A program made the position numbers and the translations under genes. 10,689 nucleotides of DNA, from NCBI GenBank assembly GCA_025927935.1, contig JAICKM010000179.1:1-10689 (forward strand), written 5' to 3'. The notes under the pieces are model-generated. The model saw only the letters and a program-made list of their open reading frames with translations, searched no databases and was not told where the DNA came from. Every line of letters starts with the position of its first letter. The first letter of the stretch is position 1. This stretch comes from Chloroflexia bacterium. Lineage in GTDB: Bacteria; Chloroflexota; Chloroflexia; QHBQ01; JADMIH01. Positions 6,058 through 10,689 of the stretch are shown here, piece by piece.

Positions 6058-7224
6058 ATGACCCGCATCGCCCTCGACGTGCACATGATCGGCGCCCGCG
6101 AAACGGGCAACGAAACCTATGCGACTGAGCTCGCGGCCGCGCTGGGCCGGCTTGGCGGCTATACGTATCTACTGTATACGCCCCAACCCGCTGCCCTGCC
6201 GCCGCAGTTGCGTGACCAGCCTGCTCTGGCGGCGCGCTCCTTCCCCGATCTGCCGTCGGCAGTGCGTATTCCCTGGCTCTATCCCCGCCTGGTGCGCGCT
6301 GACGCGGCGCGCCTGCTGCACATGATGTATGTGGCGCCGCCGCATGTGGCCTGCCCGGTGGTCCTGACGGTGCATGACGTGTCGTACCGGGTCTTTCCCG
6401 AGTTTTTTTCGCCTAGCGTGCGGCTGCACCTCGATCTGCTGGTCGGCCACAGCGTGCGCCACGCGGCGCGGGTAATTACCGGATCGGAGTCGGCGCGGCA
6501 GGATGTGATTCGCTATTACCACCCGCCCGCCGAGCGGGTGGTCGTGATCCCGGCGGCGGCGGGCGCGCAGTACCGGCCCCAGGCGCCGGAGGAAGTCGCG
6601 CGGGTGCGCGCGGCTTATCACCTACCGGCGCGGTATTTCCTCGCAGTGGGCAATTTGCAACCGCGCAAGAATCTGATCCGGCTGATCGAGGCTTTCACGG
6701 CCGTGGCCGGCGAAGCGCCCGATGTGCAATTGATCCTGGTCGGGCGGAGCACCTGGCGGGGCTGGGAGGTGGCGGGCACGGTGGCTCGCCTGGGTCTGGA
6801 GGCCCGCGTCCGCTGCACCGGCTACGTGCCGGATGCCGACTTGCCGGGGCTATATGCGGGCGCGCTCGGCTTCTGCTATCCTTCGCTGTACGAAGGCTTC
6901 GGACTGCCACCCCTGGAGGCAATGGCCTGCGGTACCCCCACGATTACCTCCAACGTCTCCAGCCTGCCGGAGGTCGTCGGCGACGCCGCCTTGATGGTCG
7001 ACCCGCTGGCGGTGGCCGATATCGCCGCCGCCTTACGCCGGCTGCTTACGGACGAGGCGGCGCGCTGTGAGTACCGGCGGCGCGGCCTGACGCGGGCGCC
7101 CCAGTTCTCCTGGGCGCGCACCGCGCTCCAGACCCGCGATGTCTATGATGTCGTGGTGGCGTGCCGGTGCGGGCGCTACTCCGACCTCTGCACCTGCCGG
7201 CGCGTGCCTGTGGGCCGCGTCTAA
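6058..7224 (+). CDS. GT4 family glycosyltransferase with a cysteine-rich tail
   Basis: A 388-residue GT-B fold glycosyltransferase, retaining, which would transfer a sugar (often mannose or glucose) from a nucleotide-sugar to a glycan or lipid on the cytoplasmic side. The N-terminal domain begins [20 protein letters not shown] and includes LTVHDVSY (103-110). The C-terminal domain has [10 protein letters not shown] (197-206), the donor phosphate-binding region, and the E-X7-E motif EGFGLPPLE (Glu279, Glu287), followed by AMACGTP and [16 protein letters not shown]. Length is normal for the family up to about residue 368. After it comes an extra tail with Cys369, Cys371, Cys378 and Cys380 (CxC-x6-CxC), not part of the usual fold. 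The start ATG 6058 has AAAGGA 7 nt upstream. The gene converges with the hydrolase gene, 8 nt apart. Sugar donor and acceptor cannot be read from the sequence. Confidence 0.88.
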   Translation: MTRIALDVHMIGARETGNETYATELAAALGRLGGYTYLLYTPQPAALPPQLRDQPALAARSFPDLPSAVRIPWLYPRLVRADAARLLHMMYVAPPHVACPVVLTVHDVSYRVFPEFFSPSVRLHLDLLVGHSVRHAARVITGSESARQDVIRYYHPPAERVVVIPAAAGAQYRPQAPEEVARVRAAYHLPARYFLAVGNLQPRKNLIRLIEAFTAVAGEAPDVQLILVGRSTWRGWEVAGTVARLGLEARVRCTGYVPDADLPGLYAGALGFCYPSLYEGFGLPPLEAMACGTPTITSNVSSLPEVVGDAALMVDPLAVADIAAALRRLLTDEAARCEYRRRGLTRAPQFSWARTALQTRDVYDVVVACRCGRYSDLCTCRRVPVGRV

Positions 7225-7232
7225 GGCCGCTG

Positions 7233-7955
7233 CTACTCGACGCCGAGGATGGGGACCAGGAAGCGCTCGGCGATGGCGCCCGCTTCCCACTCGCGGCCAG
7301 GCAGGAAGTGCGTGCTGTCCTTGATCACCGCCTGGATTTTGGGCGGCGGGATGCGGTCCACGAAGGCATCGAGTTTATCGGGCGGGCAGTAGGTGTCGCC
7401 GTCGCCGGTGATGAACAGCTTGGGGCCGAACCAGTAGCCGAGGTGGGAGAGATCCCAGGCGGCGACGGGGAAGCCGATCAGCACGGCGGCGCGCACGCGC
7501 TGGTCGGTGGGATGGCGCCGCAGGTAGCTGAGCACCATGCGCGAACCGAAGCTGAAGCCGACCAGGGCCAGGCGGGTGGAGTCGACCCAGGGCAGGGCCG
7601 AGAGGTAATGCAGCGCGGCGCCCACATCTTCCGTTTCGCGCGATCCCTCGACCCAGCCCATCGACTCCGGCACCAGCCGGAACTCGCCGCCGCTACGGCC
7701 CACGCCCCGCGAGTTGTAGCGTAAAGCGCCGACGCCATGCAGGTACATGGCATCAGCCACGACGCGGAGGATCTTGCTGTCCATCGTGCCCCCACCGGCG
7801 GGGTTCGGATGGAGGAGCAGGATCGCCGGATGGCGCGCGCCATCGGCGAACCCGGCTGTTTTGCCTTCCAGCAGCACCGGCGGCTCTCCACCGGCGGCGC
7901 TCGACGGAAATTGGACGGGATGCCATAGCCCCGCGGTTGGACTCGGTCCTTTCAA
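7233..7955 (-). CDS. Alpha/beta hydrolase
   Basis: A 240-residue serine hydrolase of the alpha/beta fold, apparently cytoplasmic (no signal peptide). Visible elements in order: LLHPNPAGGG (47-56), the oxyanion-hole loop; RYNSRGVGRSGG (79-90); the nucleophile elbow GFSFGS with Ser135; Asp187 in TGDGDTYCPP as the likely acid; and His216 in STHFLPG. The pattern matches the short-chain alpha/beta hydrolases related to dienelactone hydrolases and YtfL/DUF-type esterases; the substrate is unknown. The start is TTG 7955, with GGAG 10 nt upstream, located 4 nt after the stop of the mannosidase gene, so translation is probably coupled. The next plausible start is GTG in PPVLLEG, which would remove about 26 residues that carry no motif. 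No terminator is evident in the 8 nt before the convergent glycosyltransferase. Confidence 0.85.
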   Translation of the reverse strand: MKGPSPTAGLWHPVQFPSSAAGGEPPVLLEGKTAGFADGARHPAILLLHPNPAGGGTMDSKILRVVADAMYLHGVGALRYNSRGVGRSGGEFRLVPESMGWVEGSRETEDVGAALHYLSALPWVDSTRLALVGFSFGSRMVLSYLRRHPTDQRVRAAVLIGFPVAAWDLSHLGYWFGPKLFITGDGDTYCPPDKLDAFVDRIPPPKIQAVIKDSTHFLPGREWEAGAIAERFLVPILGVE

Positions 7956-7959
7956 ATGT

Positions 7960-10689
7960 TCACAACTCCAGTCGCAGGCTGAGAATTTCGCGGGCGCCGA
8001 GGGTCATGGCCACACTGGGCGGCGGGCCGGGGTTCCAGTCGAGCGCCGCGCCGGGGACCTCCTGCTCGTCCAGCCGCACCCGGCGTGCCACGCGGATGAA
8101 CGAAGGCAGCGTGACACTGGCCTCAATTGGCTCGCCGGCGATATTCCAGGCGCGTAGAATCAGCGCCGTGCCGTCCTCGCTGCGCTTGAGGGCGCTGAGC
8201 ACGAACTCGGCCGGATCGCAGCTAATCAGGGTGGCGGCGGGCGGCAGGGGACCGGCGTGCGCCGGCTCCGCCAGGGCGTGCAGCGGCACGGCAAAGCTGT
8301 GGGCCAGTGTGTAGGCGCCCGCTTGGAGCCAGTCGTCCGCATACGGCACCAGCGCATACTCGAAGGTATGCACGCCGAAGGTCTGCCCGCCGGGGGTCGC
8401 CAGGGCCGGGCCGGCATGGCCGGGGCGGGTCGCCATGTCGTCGCGCGAGAGCCAGCCGACGCAGCGCAACAGTGTCAGCGCCAGGAGCATGCCGTCGCCG
8501 CTCTGCTGCACTTCAAACTCCGGCAGGCCCCGGTTGGCGAGTAATACGCCCCGTGTGCCGTCGCCCACGGCGACGAAGGACTTCTGCGGGTAGGTGGCGA
8601 CCGCGCTTTCCGGCCAGGTGTCGCTCCCCGGCAGCGGCCCGGCCGGGCGGCGCACCACGTCGAAGGTGCCTTCTGCCTCCGAGTAATCGGTCAGAAGCGG
8701 CAGGTCGAACAGCACCCGCAGCCGGTGATCCCCCGCCCGGTTGTCGATGGTGGTGCGGATGTCCACCCGGCGCACACCGTCCAGCAGGCGGATGCCGCAG
8801 CGCACGGCGCACTGGGCCAGGGCCAGGCTGCGGCTCTGCCGATCTTCGCTCAACCAGGCGGGCAAGGCCAGTTCCCCCTCGATGATCATCAGGCTGCCCA
8901 GCGCATCGCGGCGCACGTCGATACGCGGCGGCCGGTCGTAGCCCTCGATGATCGCGTCATGGGGGGGCGGGCAATAGTTGTACTCGTCGCCCGCATCGCC
9001 CGAGTCGACAAAGACCTGGCCGTGGCGCACCACCTGACCCAGTTCTTTATCGGTGACGGTGATGTGGCCGGTGGTCGGGTCGGCTTCGACCTGGAGGAAT
9101 TCGTTGTCGATGATATAGGCGCGGGCGCTGTCCGTGCCGGCGACCGTCATCAGGGCGGGGTGCAGCCGCCGCCCGGCGCGGCTGCGGGGATTATCGGGCG
9201 CGGCGGGTTCGGGCTGGTAGAGCGCAGCCGGGCGCGGCGCGGTGTCGCTTTCCGGGGCCGGGTGGTCCGGTTCCGCGCCGGCATCCGTCGCGCCGCCGGC
9301 GAAATCCAGCCCCGCGTCGCCGGGCGCCAGGGTGTATGTCCGATAGCCGAGGCCCGGTACATCGCGGGCCACGAACCGCGCCACCCCTCGCGCGCCATGA
9401 TGCCCCCGCAGCCGGAAGACCTGCACCTGCCCGCCGGCGACCAGGCGACGGGCCGCGTCGGCGGCGGTCTGGATGGCGAGCAGGTTGGGTTCACCGTTCT
9501 CGGCCACCGTGATGTCCACGTCGATCACGCCGGCTTCCCCCGCCCGGTGCAGATAAACGTCGAGCACAGCCATGCCCATGATCCGCCCGTCGCCGCCCAT
9601 CGCCAGGGTGGTTTCCAGGCCGGCCGGGTCGAGGTCGAACGACGCGATCTGCTCCTGCCGCCATTCGGTCACATCGTAGGCCACTTCTGCGCCGCTGTCG
9701 TCGAGCAACCGGAAGTCGAAGAGGCTGGCCGGGACTTCCACCGTGACCTCGGCGGCGTCGGTGCGCGGGGTACTGAGCGGATTGTAGACGATCACCGCCT
9801 GTCCGCCGGACTCTCCTGGTGCCGCGGTCTGGATAAAGCTGCTCACCCCGCGCAGCGCCTCGTCGCGTAAGGCGCCGCCCAGTTGTTCGACGGCGGCATA
9901 GCGCGTCTTCATCTCGTCGTGGACGGCATCGACGGAGCAGCCGCAAACGCTGTCGTGGGGCTGATTTTGCAGCAAATACTTCCAGGCGGTCTGGCGCAAC
10001 GGCGCCGCCGAGTCGATGCGCAGCGTCTGTTCCCAATCGCTTGCGCCGGTGGCCTGATCCAGCGCCCAGAACAGCGCTTCCCATGGCTCGACCCAGCGCT
10101 CCAGCAGGGTCTCGGCGGCATAATTGGCCTGCTTGATCCACATGCGGGTAGAGAGGACGCCGGGCAGCAGGTAGGCATGCTGCGCCTCGCGGAACTCGCC
10201 GGTGTGGACCGGCAGGGCGGCCTCGTCCAGGGTGGGCGTCAGCGCGGCGCGGTACTGCGGCAGGGTGCCATGCACCAGGCGGATATTTTGCTCGGCAAAT
10301 TCGGCGTTCAATTCGTCCAGGATGGCGGGTAGATCGGCGCTCGGCGGCACATGGTCGTCGCCGTTCAGCACCAGCAGCACGTCCGTTGCGCGCCGGGGCG
10401 CTTGCTGATCGCGGATCCAGGTGACCTGGCGGCGCGCCGCGGCGATGGAAAACGACAGGGCCAGGCCGTTCGCGTAGCCGTTCAACAGGCGGGTGGACAG
10501 CACCTTGCTGCCGTCCGGGGCGGCCCAGGTGAACTCGCTGCCGGGCACATCGGCGCCGCTGCCGCGCCAGAAGACGGCCCAGTCGATGCCGAACCCGCGC
10601 AGAATCTGCGGCATCTGGCTGATATGGCCGAACGGGTCCGGGATGTAGCCCGCGGGCATGGCGCCGCCGAAGTCCCGCGCGATGCGCCC
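7960..10689 (-). CDS. GH38 alpha-mannosidase, 5' end beyond the right edge
   Basis: The frame is open to the window edge: 909 residues are visible, the first ten (GRIARDFGGA) leading into MPAGYIPDPFGHISQMPQIL. The ATG at 10659 is internal, not a start. In GH38 the Asp of P-D-P-F-G-H (visible residue 18) is the catalytic nucleophile and zinc ligand; the His of NQPHDSVCGCS (245) is another zinc ligand. The N-terminal H-x-D zinc motif, about 100 residues upstream in the family, is missing from view. The order is: catalytic domain (about 1-170), middle helical domain (about 170-285) and the beta-sandwich C-terminal domains. The enzyme would hydrolyse alpha-mannosides with retention. A Pro/Ala/Asp-rich stretch (about 462-520, DNA 9136-9303) interrupts the C-terminal part. 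It appears to form a two-gene unit with the downstream hydrolase. No signal peptide can be assessed. Confidence 0.9.
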   Translation of the reverse strand, partial: GRIARDFGGAMPAGYIPDPFGHISQMPQILRGFGIDWAVFWRGSGADVPGSEFTWAAPDGSKVLSTRLLNGYANGLALSFSIAAARRQVTWIRDQQAPRRATDVLLVLNGDDHVPPSADLPAILDELNAEFAEQNIRLVHGTLPQYRAALTPTLDEAALPVHTGEFREAQHAYLLPGVLSTRMWIKQANYAAETLLERWVEPWEALFWALDQATGASDWEQTLRIDSAAPLRQTAWKYLLQNQPHDSVCGCSVDAVHDEMKTRYAAVEQLGGALRDEALRGVSSFIQTAAPGESGGQAVIVYNPLSTPRTDAAEVTVEVPASLFDFRLLDDSGAEVAYDVTEWRQEQIASFDLDPAGLETTLAMGGDGRIMGMAVLDVYLHRAGEAGVIDVDITVAENGEPNLLAIQTAADAARRLVAGGQVQVFRLRGHHGARGVARFVARDVPGLGYRTYTLAPGDAGLDFAGGATDAGAEPDHPAPESDTAPRPAALYQPEPAAPDNPRSRAGRRLHPALMTVAGTDSARAYIIDNEFLQVEADPTTGHITVTDKELGQVVRHGQVFVDSGDAGDEYNYCPPPHDAIIEGYDRPPRIDVRRDALGSLMIIEGELALPAWLSEDRQSRSLALAQCAVRCGIRLLDGVRRVDIRTTIDNRAGDHRLRVLFDLPLLTDYSEAEGTFDVVRRPAGPLPGSDTWPESAVATYPQKSFVAVGDGTRGVLLANRGLPEFEVQQSGDGMLLALTLLRCVGWLSRDDMATRPGHAGPALATPGGQTFGVHTFEYALVPYADDWLQAGAYTLAHSFAVPLHALAEPAHAGPLPPAATLISCDPAEFVLSALKRSEDGTALILRAWNIAGEPIEASVTLPSFIRVARRVRLDEQEVPGAALDWNPGPPPSVAMTLGAREILSLRLEL

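Noticed and set aside
5789..6110. Open frames across tRNA-Arg encoding phrases such as APVAQWIERQPPELDAGVRV and WRDSNPRIQLRRLALYPLSY
   Set aside because: These are tRNA-derived artefact peptides; the cloverleaf, promoter and terminator explain the DNA.
8725..9870. 381-codon open frame on the plus strand opposite the mannosidase
   Set aside because: Antisense shadow of a strongly supported GH38 gene; its composition (Gly, Arg, His, Val) is typical of GC-rich reverse frames.
1..10689. CRISPR array, insertion sequence, prophage, toxin-antitoxin or defence system
   Set aside because: No regularly spaced repeats, transposase or integrase motifs, terminal inverted repeats with target duplications, or defence-protein motifs were seen on either strand.

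Overview
The window is GC-rich, densely coded bacterial DNA with compact operons. The gene content best fits a Chloroflexota-like bacterium: a DUF2085 membrane protein, a GH38 alpha-mannosidase, a GT4 glycosyltransferase, and carotenoid genes of the plant/cyanobacterial desaturase type. This is inferred from gene content only; no rRNA or phylogenetic marker is present.

Layout: (1) The left edge (1-67, minus) holds only the first 22 codons of a gene that leaves the window. (2) Positions 162-4529, minus strand, form a four-gene operon read from right to left: a CrtP-like desaturase, phytoene synthase (crtB), a CrtQ-like desaturase and a DUF2085 membrane protein. The genes overlap or are a few bases apart, and a near-consensus promoter (TTGACA-17-TATACT) lies at 4588-4616. 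(3) A divergent plus-strand gene of unknown function occupies 4734-5357. Its best start (ATG 4734) is cut off by an in-frame TAA after 21 codons, and the same frame continues from GTG 4809. (4) Two tRNA genes follow: tRNA-Gln(UUG), plus, 5452-5525, and tRNA-Arg(CCG), minus, 5882-5956. Each has its own promoter, and tRNA-Arg has a textbook intrinsic terminator. Between them lies a possible 41-codon ORF with a strong ribosome binding site, in a stretch rich in inverted repeats. (5) A GT4 glycosyltransferase (6058-7224, plus) has an 11-bp perfect inverted repeat covering its ribosome binding site and an unusual CxC-x6-CxC tail. (6) A convergent minus-strand pair follows: a large GH38 alpha-mannosidase (5' end beyond the right edge) and an alpha/beta hydrolase starting 4 nt after it with a TTG codon.

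How the genes fit together: CrtB would condense two GGPP into phytoene, and two FAD desaturases would desaturate it stepwise (phytoene to zeta-carotene, then to lycopene isomers). No isomerase, cyclase or GGPP synthase is visible. The DUF2085 protein is translationally coupled to this operon, but its role is unknown. The mannosidase and hydrolase probably act in carbohydrate or glycoside turnover; a link to the neighbouring glycosyltransferase is possible but unproven. I see no CRISPR array, insertion sequence, phage gene or defence system.
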